Positions 1 through 11,434 of a stretch of 64,000 nt of DNA are shown in pieces. Made by a program: the position numbers and the translations under genes. Source of the stretch: Cytobacillus oceanisediminis (GTDB lineage Bacteria > Bacillota > Bacilli > Bacillales > Cytobacillaceae); contig NZ_QGTW01000007.1 in assembly GCF_003182355.1 (NCBI RefSeq), positions 62,001 to 126,000 on the forward strand, written 5' to 3'. The notes under the pieces were generated by a model. That model was not told the origin of the DNA. It searched no databases and saw nothing but the letters and a program-made list of their open reading frames with translations. How positions within the stretch are numbered: position 1 is the stretch's first letter; the number at the start of each line of letters is the position of its first letter.

Positions 1-2633
1 TCCGCAAGCATTTCCATCTTCTTTTTCCGTTTAAAAGCAATTTGCGGAAGTGATGGATAAGAAATTCTTTTTTCAGCATTCACATACTTAGCAGCAAATC
101 CAAATTCCTTGTCCAGCATGTATGGTTTTTTCAAATCCATCGTATTAAAATTACGGGCGAGCCCCGCTATGAAAACGAACGGAAATTCAAGTCCCTTGCT
201 GCTATGGATGGTCATTAGGCGCACAACGTCTTCCTGTTCACCCAATGCACGGGCAGCACCAAGGTCATCCCCTCTATCCCGCATCCGCTCAATGAATCTC
301 AGGAAGCGGAATAATCCCCTGAAGGAAGTTGCTTCATACTGTCTGCCTCTGTCATATAAAGCGCGAAGATTCGCCTGCCTCTGTTTTCCGCCTGGCATGC
401 CGCCGACAAAATCATAGAAGCGGGTTTCTCTGTACAGATGCCAAATAAGCTCGGAAAGTGAGCCCTGTCTTGCCATTACACGCCATTCTTTAAGCTGATC
501 GAAAAACGGACGGACTTTTTCATATAATTCGCCTGTCTCAAGACTTGGCTCAATCCGGCAGAAGGAGATCAGCGCTTCGTAAAAAGAACCTCTTTTGTTA
601 TGGATCCTGATCTGAGCCAGTTCTTCCTCCGTCAATCCCAATATAGGAGATCTTAGAACTGAAGCAAGCGGAATGTCCTGGTATGGGTTATCAATCACTT
701 TAAGAAGGGACATCATAATCGCGACTTCCGTTGCCTCAAAATAACCGCTTGAAAGGTTGGCATAGACAGGAATTCCCTGCTGCTTGAATTCCTCCATAAT
801 CTGCGGTGCCCATGTCATAGACCGAAGCAGGATCACAATATCCCGGTACATGGCAGGACGCCCTGACTGGGTTTTCGGATTGTAAACTTCTTTGCGCTCC
901 CCAATCATTTCTTTAATTTTAGCAGCCATATATCTTGCTTCTAGCTGTGATTGCGCCAACTCAGTGCTGTCAAAGCCATCATGAAGATCTTCAGGCTGCG
1001 TTTCGTCCCGGTCGTTTCCTTCCAGATCGATAATGGCCAAATCCACTGGATGTCCCTGATCCTCTGAATAAGGAGCTCCTTTTACCAGTTCAGCTGGCTC
1101 ATCATATTCAATTTCACCAACAGCAACACCCATGATTTGTTTAAAAATATAGTTGGTGCCATGAAGCACTTCCTTACGGCTTCTGAAATTTCGTGCCAAA
1201 TCAATTCTCAGCCCTGTTTCTCCGCCATTTTGGCCAAAACGGGTATACTTGCCTAAAAATAAATTGGGTTCTGCCAGGCGGAAACGGTAGATCGACTGCT
1301 TCACATCTCCCACCATAAAAAGATTTCCGTTTTCTTCAGAATCTGCCGTAACTAATTGTAAAATGGCTTCCTGAACCATGTTTGTGTCCTGATACTCATC
1401 CACCAGCACCTCTTTAAACTGATTTCGGCAGGCTAGAGCAGCCTCTGATGGCAACAGTCTGCCGTCTTCACCGGTTGCTGCAAGGATTTCCAGACAATAA
1501 TGCTCAAGATCTGCAAAATCAACAAGGGCTTTTTCCGTTTTTACCTGCCCAAATCGGACGGAAAAATCCTTAACTAAGGAAACCAGCGTTTCAATATGGG
1601 GCTTCATTTCCGCCATATCCCTGATGAAGCTTTCCGGGCGCCGTCCAAATAGCTCTTCCTGAAGATCAGATATAATCTTCTTTGCTTGATCCCTCAGTTT
1701 TTTTGCTTTCTCTACCAAAGCTTCATCATAGTCATCGCCCTTACAAGTCTTTGCCCTTCCGAATGACCATGATTGCATGGCTTCATAAAGAGATGACCAT
1801 GAATCACCTTTCGCTTCAATAAGGATATTAACAACATGCAAATCTGCAATAAAGTTTTCAGCCCTCGGAGCCGGTCCGCCAGGAAGCTTGGTCAGTTCAA
1901 GGCCAAACTCCAGCAGCTGCTTGGCTCCTTTCAGCTGCAGATCAACGTCATTCAAGAGGGAACGGACAAACGGCAGCTGTTCAAGGCTTGAAGTTCCATC
2001 CACATTATACATCTCAACTATTGAGTCGAGATATTGATTTGGAGAAGGATTAGAACGGGCAAAATCGTATAAGTCCCGGATAATATCCTGAAGGGCGGTA
2101 TCGCTTCTGTCATTTGTAAATGTATCAACAAGGGCGAAGAAAGCATCATTCCCCTCCTTGCCGTACTCCTCTTCAAAAAGATCCTCGAGAACTTCATCCC
2201 TTAACAGCTGAGCTTCCGTTTCGTCAGCGATCCGAAAGCCCGGGTCAATATCAGTCATATAATAATATTTGCGGATTATCTCCAGACAGAATGAGTGCAA
2301 GGTGGATATGGATGCCTTATTTAATAAACTTACCTGCTTTCTGAGGTGGACGGACTTTGGATTAACATTGATGGCTTTTTCAAGAGCCTCGCCGATCCGG
2401 TGCCTCATCTCGGCTGCTGATGCATTCGTAAAGGTTACAACCAGCAGTTCATCGACATTGATGGGATCTTCTGCTGCGATAATTTTATTGATGATCCTTT
2501 CAACAAGAACAGCCGTTTTTCCGGATCCTGCTGCGGCGGCAACCAGGATATCCTGGCCTTTTGCCATAATGGCTTTCCATTGGTCATCTGTCCAAGTTGC
2601 ATCTGCCGGCTTAGGCGGTATGGCCATTTTCAT
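1..2633 (-). CDS. addA: ATP-dependent helicase/nuclease subunit A, AddA (N-terminal part; runs off left edge)
   Basis: AddA is the UvrD-like helicase and nuclease subunit of AddAB, which resects double-strand DNA ends for RecA-dependent repair. Reading leftwards from the ATG at 2633, the product opens with a UvrD-type N-terminus in which AAAAGSGKT forms Walker A around residues 33-41. About 877 of the roughly 1,230 residues usual for the family lie in the window; the C-terminal nuclease domain is outside it. An AAGGAGGTGGAGG ribosome site precedes the start, which lies inside the last codons of addB, so the two are translationally coupled. An in-frame ATG two codons later (2627) is the alternative start. 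I did not translate the whole stretch residue by residue. Confidence 0.93.
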   Translation of the reverse strand, partial: MKMAIPPKPADATWTDDQWKAIMAKGQDILVAAAAGSGKTAVLVERIINKIIAAEDPINVDELLVVTFTNASAAEMRHRIGEALEKAINVNPKSVHLRKQVSLLNKASISTLHSFCLEIIRKYYYMTDIDPGFRIADETEAQLLRDEVLEDLFEEEYGKEGNDAFFALVDTFTNDRSDTALQDIIRDLYDFARSNPSPNQYLDSIVEMYNVDGTSSLEQLPFVRSLLNDVDLQLKGAKQLLEFGLELTKLPGGPAPRAENFIADLHVVNILIEAKGDSWSSLYEAMQSWSFGRAKTCKGDDYDEALVEKAKKLRDQAKKIISDLQEELFGRRPESFIRDMAEMKPHIETLVSLVKDFSVRFGQVKTEKALVDFADLEHYCLEILAATGEDGRLLPSEAALACRNQFKEVLVDEYQDTNMVQEAILQLVTADSEENGNLFMVGDVKQSIYRFRLAEPNLFLGKYTRFGQNGGETGLRIDLARNFRSRKEVLHGTNYIFKQIMGVAVGEIEYDEPAELVKGAPYSEDQGHPVDLAIIDLEGNDRDETQPEDLHDGFDSTELAQSQLEARYMAAKIKEMIGERKEVYNPKTQSGRPAMYRDIVILLRSMTWAPQIMEEFKQQGIPVYANLSSGYFEATEVAIMMSLLKVIDNPYQDIPLASVLRSPILGLTEEELAQIRIHNKRGSFYEALISFCRIEPSLETGELYEKVRPFFDQLKEWRVMARQGSLSELIWHLYRETRFYDFVGGMPGGKQRQANLRALYDRGRQYEATSFRGLFRFLRFIERMRDRGDDLGAARALGEQEDVVRLMTIHSSKGLEFPFVFIAGLARNFNTMDLKKPYMLDKEFGFAAKYVNAEKRISYPSLPQIAFKRKKKMEMLA

Positions 2634-5600
2634 CTTCCTCCACCTCCTTCTTGATGGTTTCTATAACGTCTTCTTTAGCCTTGGGAACAAACAGCCTGTA
2701 ATCATTAGTTTCAAGCGATTCATCAAATTGGCAAACTGATTTATATGCACAAAACGTACACGGCGTTTTTTCCTTCATCTTATAAGGGGCAATATCGACA
2801 GTCCCCTCTGTAATGTGGTTCCCGGTACTTGTATACATTTTCCTTACATAACGCCGTAAATAGTCAAACTCCTGCCTGCTGGCAACCTTGGACCGTTTTG
2901 AAATGGACCCGTCCTTCTTGAACCCAGCGGAAATGATTGATGAATCCCCTGTTTCAAGCGTCTGGTCCATTAACCGGATGACATTTTCATCCCCAAGCAT
3001 TAGTCCATTCATTTTGAATTTTTTGTAGAGTTCCTGTTCTATATCTTCCAATGTCAGCATTTTTGATGTGCTTACAATTGGATTATGGACATGGAAATAC
3101 AGAACTCCCGCAGGATCTGCGTCCGTTCCAATCAAAGCATTGGAATGGGCAATAATAATATCCAGGTAGGTAAGCATTTGCAGGGCAATGCCATAGTAGA
3201 CTTCGCTGACATTCAAGTCTTTGGAGCTCGATTTATAGTCAATTACTCGTAAAAATGTTCCGTTTGTGTCCTGGGCTTTATCCACCCTGTCAATTCTGCC
3301 GACTAGCTCCATTTTCGACCCATTTTTAAGTGGGAAAACGAGCGAAGGCAATTCTCCTTTCGGGCCGAATCCCAGTTCAAGCCCGACTGGCGAAAATCCG
3401 CTTGATTTGGCATGCTCGCTGATGACAAATGATGCCCGGCTGATGATTTGTTCAAGTTTTCTCTTAATATAGTGATGCCTGTTTGAGCTTAAGAGAATCT
3501 CATTTTGCAATTTAGGGGCAAGCATTTCGACTGCTTCTTTTGCGAGAATTTCACATTGTTCCCTGGTCATATCCGTCCATGAAAGCTTTTGAGTCATTAC
3601 TGTTTCAGCAATATATTTTAATGCAGCGTGGAATAAATCTCCAATATCGGGCGCCTCCAGACGGTATACCTGCCTTTCCCGCAGCCTTAGGCCGTGCTGG
3701 GCAAAATGGGAGAACGGACAGCTGTGAAATAATTCCATTCTCGATACACTTGCCTGGATATGGTCGCCATACAGCTCTTTACTAATGTCTTCACCAAGCT
3801 GCTGTGTGCGATTTTCATAATTGAGGCTGGAAAGGACCTTTAGTGCCGGCCTTCTCCATTGCTCATTTTCCAAATAAAAATTGTAAACATCCCACCACAA
3901 ATCATAAATCGGATAGTTTCGCTTCTTCAGCTGCAGCTGTGAAGTCAGATAAGAAAGTGCAGTATTAACATTATCCGCATATTCAAGCTGTTCAGCTTCC
4001 GGCAATTCCGCCGGATCGGCCATAAAGGCATGCAGCCTGCATTCCGGGAATAAATCTCCCATTCTTTTAATGAAAGGAGATGGCATGAGTGCCTTGCCTT
4101 CTTCATTTGCCAGCGGATAGCTGATAAAGAGCCTTTCTGATGGGGTCACAAAGGCTTTATAGGCTAAAAATTCCTCATCAAGAAGGCGGGTGCGGCTCCC
4201 TGGGGCAAGCTTCATGCCATTTCCATGCAGCTTTTCCCTGTCTTCATCCGCAAGCACACCGTCCTCCGTGAATTTGGCTGGGAGTACTCCTTCGTTAAGG
4301 CCAATGACAAAAGCAGCTTTAATGTCAGTTAAACGGGATCTCTCCAAATCTGCTGCCATAACCTGATCTATGGCAGGAGGAACAAGTGTAAAGCGCAGCG
4401 ATTCCATTCCGGCATCAAGGATAGAAGCAAACCGTTTAAGTGTAACTTCTTCTTCACCCAGCATTTCAACATATTGATCGAGAAGGTCCATAATGGCATT
4501 CCATGCCTGGCCATGTTCCCTTGACTTAACAAGGTTCCCCTTTTCCTCTTCAGCCGTTTTCCACTGTTCGAGCTTTAATGGAACATCAAGTTCTTCAAGG
4601 TATAAAAACAATGCTTCACAATATTTACGGCCATTATCAGCTTTTTTAAGACGGCGGGTTAGTCTTAAAATCGGGCCGGTGATCATTTCCCGAAGATCGT
4701 TTAATTCATCTTCGGTTTTCTTTTCGGCATCTGTCTGGGCAACTGCTTCAAACTCCAGCCCTCTAATCCTTCTGTAAATCCATCTTTTCTTCTTCGTCCA
4801 CTTATCCCCCTGAATGCCATAGGCAAGAACATAGTTTTCAAGCCTATCCATCTGCTCCCGCAATCGGGATTGATTTAACTTGGACGGAAAGATCAGCTCA
4901 GTCTTAACCGCTCTAAAGATCGGTTCATATCGCCAGTTCCCATTGATGATTTCCAAGGTCGAGCGAATTAACTCCACTAGAGGGTGATTCAGCATTGTCC
5001 TTTTTTGGTCAATGAAATAAGGAATATCATTGTCATGGAATATGGTTTCAATCATGTCATGATAATCCTGTCCATTTCTTGCGAGGACCGCAATATCTCT
5101 GTAACGGTATCCTTCGATGCGGATGAGCTGGTTTATCTTTCTGGCGACACCTTCGATTTCGGCTCTCCTATTGACAGCCTGTCCAATATGAATGTCTGCC
5201 TCTCCTAAAAAAGCGACAGCAGGCCTGCTGTCAAAATTGGCTTCGAGATGCCTCAGGGAATGCGTGTTCCACCTTTTTTGATCAGTAAGCTTGATCTCTT
5301 CCACATCCAAGCCATTCCGGGAAACCATTTCAAAGATCGTTTGATAGTTTTCACCCGACATCCTGAATAAATGAAGATCATCAGGAGTGCTTTGCTTAAA
5401 CGGTCGATCAAGCGTGAGTGTAATGGTTACCTTTTTGCACAGTTTCATAAGCTGCTCAACGATCATATATTCCTGCGGTGTAAAGCTATAAAAGCCATCT
5501 ATATAAACTTCTGCATTTTTTAGATACTGTGATTGCGCGGCTTTTTCCGCAAGCAAACGGAAATAATCTTCAGAATCTGTATATTTTCCGGAAAGGGATT

Positions 5601-6117
5601 CTTCAAAGTTTTTATAGATTAATTCAAGATCATGAAGCTTATCCTGCAGTGCTTTGTTCGATTCCCCGCCGGCTGAAAGCTGATTCTGCCGCTCTGCCAG
5701 CTCATCAGGATTGACACAATAACGTTTAAATTCTGTCATCATCTGTTCGATTTGCTGGATAAATCCATTCTTATCGGCAGCCCGCTGGAAAAGCTTCAGC
5801 TCATCCTTTTTATCTTCAATGATTTTGCGGATCAGCATGCTGATGCCAACACTATTAAGATGGTATCTGCTCATACCTCCAGTTTCCTGAAGAATTCTCC
5901 AGGCTAGGCGCGTAAAAGAATACACCTGGCCACGAACCATTCCATTCAAACCTGGTGTTGTAATTAATTTATATTCTGATAGAAACGTCATCTGTTCCGG
6001 AACTAAATAGATAATCGGATCGCCATCCGGGCTGAACCGCAGTTCATCACGGATTTCATTCAGGCAGTACTCCGTTTTGCCGCTTCCGGAACGGCCTATC
6101 AATAAACGTACGGTCAT
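2611..6117 (-). CDS. addB: ATP-dependent helicase/deoxyribonuclease subunit B, AddB
   Basis: AddB is the second subunit of the AddAB helicase-nuclease, carrying a nuclease domain and the Chi-recognition fold. The 1,168 residues match the family length (about 1,166 in B. subtilis). Walker A is GRSGSGKT near residue 8. The C-terminal half shows the nuclease motifs [10 protein letters not shown] and VIDYKS. The four iron-sulphur cysteines are visible: one in SCPFSHF and three in [11 protein letters not shown] close to the C-terminus. An AAGGAGG site stands 5 nt before the ATG. The 3' end overlaps addA by about 23 bp, so addB is the first gene of the operon. A 118-bp intergenic repeat lies just upstream. 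Confidence 0.97.
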   Translation of the reverse strand: MTVRLLIGRSGSGKTEYCLNEIRDELRFSPDGDPIIYLVPEQMTFLSEYKLITTPGLNGMVRGQVYSFTRLAWRILQETGGMSRYHLNSVGISMLIRKIIEDKKDELKLFQRAADKNGFIQQIEQMMTEFKRYCVNPDELAERQNQLSAGGESNKALQDKLHDLELIYKNFEESLSGKYTDSEDYFRLLAEKAAQSQYLKNAEVYIDGFYSFTPQEYMIVEQLMKLCKKVTITLTLDRPFKQSTPDDLHLFRMSGENYQTIFEMVSRNGLDVEEIKLTDQKRWNTHSLRHLEANFDSRPAVAFLGEADIHIGQAVNRRAEIEGVARKINQLIRIEGYRYRDIAVLARNGQDYHDMIETIFHDNDIPYFIDQKRTMLNHPLVELIRSTLEIINGNWRYEPIFRAVKTELIFPSKLNQSRLREQMDRLENYVLAYGIQGDKWTKKKRWIYRRIRGLEFEAVAQTDAEKKTEDELNDLREMITGPILRLTRRLKKADNGRKYCEALFLYLEELDVPLKLEQWKTAEEEKGNLVKSREHGQAWNAIMDLLDQYVEMLGEEEVTLKRFASILDAGMESLRFTLVPPAIDQVMAADLERSRLTDIKAAFVIGLNEGVLPAKFTEDGVLADEDREKLHGNGMKLAPGSRTRLLDEEFLAYKAFVTPSERLFISYPLANEEGKALMPSPFIKRMGDLFPECRLHAFMADPAELPEAEQLEYADNVNTALSYLTSQLQLKKRNYPIYDLWWDVYNFYLENEQWRRPALKVLSSLNYENRTQQLGEDISKELYGDHIQASVSRMELFHSCPFSHFAQHGLRLRERQVYRLEAPDIGDLFHAALKYIAETVMTQKLSWTDMTREQCEILAKEAVEMLAPKLQNEILLSSNRHHYIKRKLEQIISRASFVISEHAKSSGFSPVGLELGFGPKGELPSLVFPLKNGSKMELVGRIDRVDKAQDTNGTFLRVIDYKSSSKDLNVSEVYYGIALQMLTYLDIIIAHSNALIGTDADPAGVLYFHVHNPIVSTSKMLTLEDIEQELYKKFKMNGLMLGDENVIRLMDQTLETGDSSIISAGFKKDGSISKRSKVASRQEFDYLRRYVRKMYTSTGNHITEGTVDIAPYKMKEKTPCTFCAYKSVCQFDESLETNDYRLFVPKAKEDVIETIKKEVEEDENGHTA

Positions 6118-6138
6118 GTTTTTCCTCCTTAATAGAAA

Positions 6139-6256
6139 AGCGGAAGCGCCTTGGTCACCCCCGACATGACAAGACGAGCCTCATGGAAAGGTGGTTTTTA
6201 CCTTTCTGAGAGGATTGGCTTGTGACCTCGAGGGGGTAGGCGCTGAAGCTAGACAG
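6139..6256. repeat. 118-bp structured intergenic repeat, copy 1
   Basis: This is the first of two 118-bp copies (the other is at 31102-31219). Both begin with AGCG followed by a GCGCC box and end with GGCGCTG(G/A)AGCTAGACA after CTCGAG. Three nested stems can be drawn, and paired positions change together between the copies (ACCCCC with GGGGGT here, ATCGGC with GCCGAT there). It resembles structured repeats common between genes of Bacillus relatives. Function unknown. Confidence 0.75.
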
Positions 6257-6320
6257 TTATCGAAATTTAATAAATCCTTATCTTAATAGAAAACGCAAAT
6301 GCTTACCGATAGCCATCTCC

Positions 6321-6339
6321 CGGCAAGCTTGCCGTTTTT
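6321..6339 (+). terminator. Palindrome CGGCAAGCTTGCCG followed by T5
   Basis: A perfect 14-bp palindrome is followed by TTTTT. It could end a short plus-strand transcript before the MFS gene, but no gene on that strand lies immediately upstream, so a terminator role is only possible. Confidence 0.35.
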
Positions 6340-6470
6340 ATCTATTCTCTAAAAATTATTTTATCATATAAGCTGTTCAATTTTTCGTATGGGGTCTTTC
6401 AAAAATGTGGAAATAAAACAACTTTCATTTACAGGCTATCCTGCATAAGTTATGGTGGCAGGTGATATTA

Positions 6471-7625
6471 ATGATTTCAAAACCAATTCTGCTTGCAACC
6501 TCCATTATTTTGACTGTAACAGGCATTTTCGTTGCCAGCAATATTTATACGCTTATTCCTATTTATGGAGACATAGCTGACTCATTTAACGTAAATGAAA
6601 ATTATATTGTCGGGGGAGGCAGTCTTTTTGCCTTTTTTTATGCAGCCGGCTTATTATACTTTGGCCCTGCTTCTGATACGTTCGGCAGGCGAAAAATTAT
6701 CATTATCGGTTTGCTCGCCTCAGCATTGTCCACTTTTGCTGTGGGGCTTTCATCAAGTGTTGAGACGCTTTATATAACCAGGTCGATTCAGGGGCTGACA
6801 CTTGGCAGCTTCGCACCTGTTGCTTTTGCTTATTCCTTTGACCTTTTTCCGCCAAAGAAACGGACCCTGCTGCTTGTATTTATTAACACAGGATTTCTAG
6901 TTGCCGGTATTCTTGGACAGCTTCTCAGTTCAACAATCACTTTTTATTATCAGTGGAGCCATGCTTTCTATTTCTTTGCCATTTGTTATTTTGTACTCTT
7001 TCTTATATCATACAAAATTTTGCCCAGCACTTCACTTCCATCTAAATCAAGAGTTTCCGTTATTCACATTATGAAAAATCTATTAAAAAACGGCAGCCTG
7101 TTAAAATGTTACGCCATTACGTTTACTTTGCTGTTTTCTTTTGTAGCTTTTTACGATGCGATAGGAAGATTTTTTCAGGGAACCAGGGAGGATTTGTATA
7201 TTTTAAGAGCGGTTGGTTTATTCGGGGCAGTCCTGTCTCTTTTTACCGGCAGGCTAATCGATCGAATTGGCATTTACGCAAACATGAAGCTCGGATTCAT
7301 TTTGGGCATTTTTAGCATTATTAATATGGCTGTATTCCGCAGTACACCTGCTTTAATGGCCTTTTCCATACTATTTGTGGCTTCCATTTCCCTGCTTGTC
7401 CCGACAGTCATTACACTCATTGGCTTGATCGCAGGGACGGATCGGGCAAAAGCACTTTCTCTTTATTCATTTATCCTTTTAACCGGAGCCAGCCTTGCTT
7501 CTCCTGTTGTAATGGTCCTTCAATATGAATATGTATTGCAGCTGCTCCTTGCCTTCTTCCTTATGAACATGGTTCTTGGTTATTTTTTATCAAAAGAAAC
7601 TGCTCTTTCCCCCCAGTCGGAATAA
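6471..7625 (+). CDS. Major facilitator superfamily transporter
   Basis: A 384-residue integral membrane protein with about 12 hydrophobic segments. The loop after the second segment holds GPASDTFGRRK, a good match to the MFS motif between helices 2 and 3 (G-x3-D-x2-GRR). The second half opens near residue 205 after a polar central loop. Substrate cannot be told; the general look is that of drug/H+ antiporters or YfmO/YgaY-type efflux proteins. The ATG at 6471 follows AGGTGAT; a GTG nine bases earlier is the alternative. It stands alone, with a strong terminator directly downstream. Confidence 0.85.
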   Translation: MISKPILLATSIILTVTGIFVASNIYTLIPIYGDIADSFNVNENYIVGGGSLFAFFYAAGLLYFGPASDTFGRRKIIIIGLLASALSTFAVGLSSSVETLYITRSIQGLTLGSFAPVAFAYSFDLFPPKKRTLLLVFINTGFLVAGILGQLLSSTITFYYQWSHAFYFFAICYFVLFLISYKILPSTSLPSKSRVSVIHIMKNLLKNGSLLKCYAITFTLLFSFVAFYDAIGRFFQGTREDLYILRAVGLFGAVLSLFTGRLIDRIGIYANMKLGFILGIFSIINMAVFRSTPALMAFSILFVASISLLVPTVITLIGLIAGTDRAKALSLYSFILLTGASLASPVVMVLQYEYVLQLLLAFFLMNMVLGYFLSKETALSPQSE

Positions 7626-7629
7626 ATAA

Positions 7630-7660
7630 GAGAAGCCCGATTCATATCGGGCTTCTTTTA
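7630..7660 (+). terminator. Intrinsic terminator after MFS gene
   Basis: AGAAGCCCGAT and ATCGGGCTTCT pair around a short loop and are followed by a T-rich tail. The hairpin lies five bases after the MFS stop codon and could also serve the opposing remnant. Confidence 0.85.
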
Positions 7661-7836
7661 CTCTCTCCATTCTGGTCGAAGCAGCCGTATAAATACATAT
7701 AATGCCGGCTTCCAACGCGTTCAAGAAAGTCTCTGTAGCTGCCTTCTCTTTGGAATCCAAGGCTTTCATACAGGGACACTGCTCTGTATTCTCCAGCCAG
7801 TGGAATTCCCGCCCCGCAACAATCTCCTTCATACAA
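7642..7836 (-). pseudogene. GNAT acetyltransferase C-terminal remnant
   Basis: The 64-residue frame contains the end of a GNAT acetyltransferase: AVSLYESLGFQREGSYRDFL followed by YMYLYG, which corresponds to helix 4, beta 6 and beta 7 of RimI/PhnO-like enzymes. The catalytic core and the acetyl-CoA-binding loop (Q/R-x2-G-x-G/A) that should precede it are missing, and sequence upstream does not continue the family. It is best read as a 3' fragment of a deleted gene. It converges on the MFS gene and shares its terminator. Confidence 0.6.
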
Positions 7837-7888
7837 GATGAACTAATTGTATAAAGGAGGAGTTACAACATAGTTACATACCCGAGAA

Positions 7889-7919
7889 AATCCTGCCGGA
7901 CTAAGAGTTTGGCGGGATT
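7889..7919 (-). terminator. Hairpin downstream of the VOC gene
   Basis: On the minus strand AATCCCGCC pairs with GGCAGGATT, 17 bases after the VOC stop codon, followed by a short T-containing tail. Plausible intrinsic terminator. Confidence 0.55.
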
Positions 7920-7935
7920 TCACAGTGAATGATCA

Positions 7936-8313
7936 TTATATTTTTCTTTTATCCTCGCAAATCATCAGCAGATTGCCTTCACTGTCCCGGAAATTAAAAA
8001 AGGAAATATCCCCATGCTCTTCAATCTCGCTAAAAATTTCTGCATTTATAGATTTGACGTGGTCATAGGATTGGTAAATATCATTCGTATCGAAAAAGAA
8101 AAGCGGCTTTGCATCCTGCTTGGCAACTACCCCTTTATTGGCATCGAGAATAATACCAGATCCGCCTGATACCGGCAAATCATAAATGGTACCTTCATGG
8201 GCCGTGTCCTTTTTCGGAAGTCCGAGCAATGCCGAATAGAAAGCGATTGCTCTGTTCATATCTTTTACATGAATAAAAATAGAACCCACATGATTTTTTA
8301 CTGGGCTTTTCAT
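7936..8313 (-). CDS. VOC-superfamily (glyoxalase/dioxygenase-like) protein
   Basis: A 125-residue single-domain member of the vicinal oxygen chelate fold. The N-terminus reads HVGSIFIHVKDMNRAIAFYS, the typical first beta-alpha unit with a metal-site histidine position. The end carries FFNFRDSEGNLLMICE, the usual closing D-x-G/E-N strand with a terminal metal-type glutamate. Members of this length are usually dimers and include glyoxalase I-like, fosfomycin- and bleomycin-resistance proteins; the substrate here is unknown. ATG at 8313 follows AGGAGTGAT; an upstream in-frame extension to 8373 lacks a ribosome site. Confidence 0.8.
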   Translation of the reverse strand: MKSPVKNHVGSIFIHVKDMNRAIAFYSALLGLPKKDTAHEGTIYDLPVSGGSGIILDANKGVVAKQDAKPLFFFDTNDIYQSYDHVKSINAEIFSEIEEHGDISFFNFRDSEGNLLMICEDKRKI

Positions 8314-8655
8314 AATATCACTCCTATTTTTAATTTTGTATCTTTGGAAACCATCAGAGAAAGGCTTTAACAAATCCTTTCACGGATAAACGGAAATTTT
8401 CGCGGATATCCCATTCTCTTGTCCAAAAAACTTGCGTTTGCTTGTCTGCTAGCATGGTTCAGGTGCTTTTTCCCTATATTTACGGAGAGTGCCTAAATTC
8501 AGGGCGAGATTGCATCTCTTTCGTTCCCTTCCTCTCCGCTTTACCCGCTTCAAGGACACGATTGGACGCCTTATTACTTGTTTTGAGAAATTCTAAGCCT
8601 CTTCCACTAAACTTGAGCACCCTCTCAAAAAGAAAAGAGCTCCCAAAGGAACCCT
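8314..8655. other. Intergenic stretch without recognisable gene
   Basis: About 340 bp between the VOC gene and the frameshifted thiolase. No reading frame with a ribosome site and no clear repeat was found on either strand. A plus-strand open frame through part of it has no recognisable protein features and overlaps the thiolase antisense. Confidence 0.5.
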
Positions 8656-9833
8656 TTATTCAAATGTTTCCACAAAAACTGTGGCACCCATGCCGCCGCC
8701 GACACACAAAGATGCAATTCCTTTTTGTCCGCCTCTTCTTTTCAATTCGTGGACAAGGCTTACAACAAGACGCGCTCCTGTGCAGCCAATTGGGTGGCCT
8801 AAGCTGATTCCGCTTCCGTTTACATTTACCTTTTCGCGGTTCAAGCCCAGTTCCTTTTCAACTGCCAAATATTGGGCTGCAAAAGCTTCATTAACTTCAA
8901 TTAAGTCTGCATCTTCAAGGGACCACTCTACATTGGCAAGTCCTTTTTTGACAGCTGGCACCGGTCCTCTTCCCATAACTTTGGGGTCCACCCCTGCTAC
9001 TGAGAAACCAACTATTTTAGCCAGCGGCTTTAGCCCCTTTTCAAGTGCCAATTCTACCGGCATTAGGACAAGCGCTGCTCCGCCATCATTCAGGCTGGAT
9101 GCATTTCCTGCCGTAACGGATCCGCCTTTTCTGAATACAGGATTCAGGCTGCTAAGTTTTTCTGCAGTTAAATCACCGCGCGGATTTTCATCCTTTGTAA
9201 CAGCAACCTCTCCTTTACGGGACTTCACAGTAATTGGAACGATTTGTGAGTCAAAGTAACCGTTTTCAATTGCATGCAAAGCTCTTTGATGGCTAAGCAA
9301 TGCAATTTCATCCTGTTCTTCTCTTGTAATGCCATGGATTTCAGCCAGGTTTTCCGCAGTTTCCCCCATCATAATATGATGGATCGGATCCTCAAGAATT
9401 TCCCAAACTGTATCAGTTACCTGTCCATGCTGCATGCGGGCGCCCCAGCGATGCTGCTTTAATACATAGGGGCTGGAACTCATCGCTTCCACTCCGCCGG
9501 CAATGACGATATCTGACATTCCGGATTGAATTTGTAAAGCCGCTGAAATAATCGCCTGCATACCGGAAGCACATTGTCTTTGTACAGTAAATCCGGCAGC
9601 CGTATCATCAAAGCCTGCAAGCAAAGCAGCTGTTCTAGCCGTATTTGGCTCATCCGTGCGCTGAATGCAGTGGCCTAAAATGACCTCATCCACCTCGTTG
9701 CTTTGCAGTCCGCTTCTCTCCGCAGCTTCTTTTAAAGCGGAACAATTAAATCAGTCGGAAGAAGATCCTTAAAAACTCCGCCAAATGTTCCGACCGGGGT
9801 TCTAACTGCTGATGTTATAACAACATTTCTCAT
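8656..9833 (-). pseudogene. Acetyl-CoA C-acetyltransferase (thiolase), interrupted by a single-base frameshift
   Basis: A thiolase that condenses two acetyl-CoA or cleaves 3-ketoacyl-CoA. The ATG at 9833, after GAGGTGAAAAGGT, starts MRNVVITSAVRTPVGTFGG but stops after 33 codons at 9732. The frame continuing from about 9735 resumes the family sequence to the end: QCASGMQAI with the nucleophilic cysteine, NGSGISLGHPIGCTGAR with the catalytic histidine, and CVGGGMGA with the second cysteine. Total span is 1,178 nt, one base short of 392 codons plus stop, so one base has been lost near 9735-9741. It is either a recent pseudogene or a sequencing error. It follows an SDR reductase gene, like the phaA/phaB pair. 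Confidence 0.85.
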
Positions 9834-9895
9834 ACCTTTTCACCTCATTTATTCTCCTTAGCCATTTTTCCGAACATACGCTCGAAGTCAGGCCG

Positions 9896-10636
9896 TTACA
9901 TCATAATCCCGCCATCTACATGAAGGACAGTTCCGTTAACATAATCGGATTCATTGGAAGCAAGGAACAAATATGCGTTAGCAATGTCTTCCGGATTTCC
10001 AAGCCTGCCAAGCGGGACCATTCCTTTCATTTGCCCGATAACCTTTTCTGGAACTTTTGCTGTCATACCGGTTTTGATAAATCCAGGAGCAACTGCATTC
10101 ACGTTGATTCCTTTTCTCCCCAATTCCTTTGCCCAAGTCTTAGTCATGCCGACTACCCCTGCTTTCGCTGCAGCGTAGTTTGTTTGGCCGATATTTCCAT
10201 AGACTCCGGAAACGGATGAAGTGTTGATAATTTTTCCTCCTCCCAGCTCCAGCATGGCCGGCAGGACAGCTTGCGTGCAGTGAAACACACCGGAAAGATT
10301 GACATCCATAACTGCCTGAAAATCTTCAGCTGACAGTTTCGACAGCATGCCATCTCTTGTAATTCCTGCGTTATTTACTAAAATATTAATTTTTCCGAAT
10401 GCCTCTTTTACGGCTTCAACCATCTCGTCTATGCTTTGCCTGTCTGCCACATTCACCTGGAAAAATTCTACGTTGAATCCTTTATCTTTTAGCTCCTGTG
10501 CTCTTGTTTGTCCAAGGTCGGCATTATAATCTGCCATAGCCACCGCGGCTCCTTCACTGGCAAACCTTTCTGCCGCTGCAAGGCCAATACCGTTGGCGGC
10601 ACCGGTTATAATGGCTGTTTTCCCTTTTAGCCTCAT
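9896..10636 (-). CDS. SDR-family 3-oxoacyl-ACP / acetoacetyl-CoA reductase (FabG/PhaB-like)
   Basis: A 246-residue classical short-chain dehydrogenase using NAD(P)H. The Rossmann motif TGAANGIG is near residue 12, NNAG near residue 88, the catalytic serine in NTSSVSG and the YAAAK tyrosine-lysine pair near 153. The C-terminal NGTVLHVDGGIMM is typical of FabG and PhaB. It precedes the thiolase on the same strand by about 60 bp, so a pathway making or using (R)-3-hydroxyacyl-CoA is likely. ATG at 10636 follows GGGGGTG; a GTG at 10645 is the alternative. Fatty-acid FabG cannot be excluded, but the chromosome's main fabG usually sits with fabD/acpP. Confidence 0.85.
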   Translation of the reverse strand: MRLKGKTAIITGAANGIGLAAAERFASEGAAVAMADYNADLGQTRAQELKDKGFNVEFFQVNVADRQSIDEMVEAVKEAFGKINILVNNAGITRDGMLSKLSAEDFQAVMDVNLSGVFHCTQAVLPAMLELGGGKIINTSSVSGVYGNIGQTNYAAAKAGVVGMTKTWAKELGRKGINVNAVAPGFIKTGMTAKVPEKVIGQMKGMVPLGRLGNPEDIANAYLFLASNESDYVNGTVLHVDGGIMM

Positions 10637-10721
10637 CTGTTGCACCCCCGTTATATTAATTTAAAAATTCTGACATTCAATGAAGCAGCTGATCTATATC
10701 ATCGATCGGCGGCGAATGTCA

Positions 10722-11265
10722 GCAATCTCTTAATTCGACAAAGCTTGCATTTTCTCCTATGTCCTCGATAATTTCTTCAGCCATTTGTTTTGGAATGACC
10801 AAATCCCTGTCTCCTAAAAAGGTACCGTTTCAGCGTAATTTCTATGGGTAAGCATATCGTCAATATACTCTTCATATCGCTCGGCCTCCGGGTTGTATTT
10901 TGTATAAATAACCGCATTGTAAACCATTTTTAGAAAGCCGCGGTTTTCTGAAGCATATGCCTGTTCAGTTGGTACTACTTTTGACGGATCACTTTTTTCT
11001 GCTCCAAGGTGCTGCTCCTCCTAGTGGGATCCGGCTGCCCGGATTCATTCGTTTCATAGATTCAGTATCCCCTTGTAGACCCCGGTGCAAGATCATTTTC
11101 TTGCAATAACCCGGATAGTCAGCTGCAAATTGCATGCATACAGGTCCTCCCAAAGACCAGCCGACGATGGAGAAATCTCTAAGGCGTTGCTTTTTGAACC
11201 GCAACTTCAGGCTTTGTTTCCGTATCTTCCACAATAAACTCAATTTTTCTGCCCACTCTCTTCAT
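10722..11265 (-). pseudogene. Alpha/beta hydrolase, degraded
   Basis: Reading leftwards from the ATG at 11265 (after AGAGGAAAGAG), a short frame of 28 codons stops. A second frame then carries DFSIVGWSLGGPVCMQFAAD, the nucleophile elbow G-W-S-L-G-G of the hydrolase fold. A third frame gives the C-terminal LGDRDLVIPKQMAEEI, the region around the catalytic aspartate. The pieces are collinear but broken by frameshifts, and the total length is shorter than the usual 260-280 residues. The gene is dead as sequenced. It lies in the same run of decayed genes as the frameshifted thiolase. Confidence 0.7.
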
Positions 11266-11434
11266 CTCTTTCCTCTTAACATATAAAAATAAAAGCCATT
11301 TAGCTTTGAATCCATCACAAAAAAGGGCGGTTACACCCCCAAACGGATTATGGTAATTTTTTGAATCGGTTTAATAGCCGCTAAAAAAGGCTAAGAAATA
11401 TAAAACAAATGACGGCAAGGTGAAAGGAGCAATC

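Noticed and set aside
8442..8807. Plus-strand open frame of 121 codons near the thiolase
   Set aside because: It lacks a ribosome site and recognisable domains, and its second half is antisense to the conserved thiolase C-terminus.
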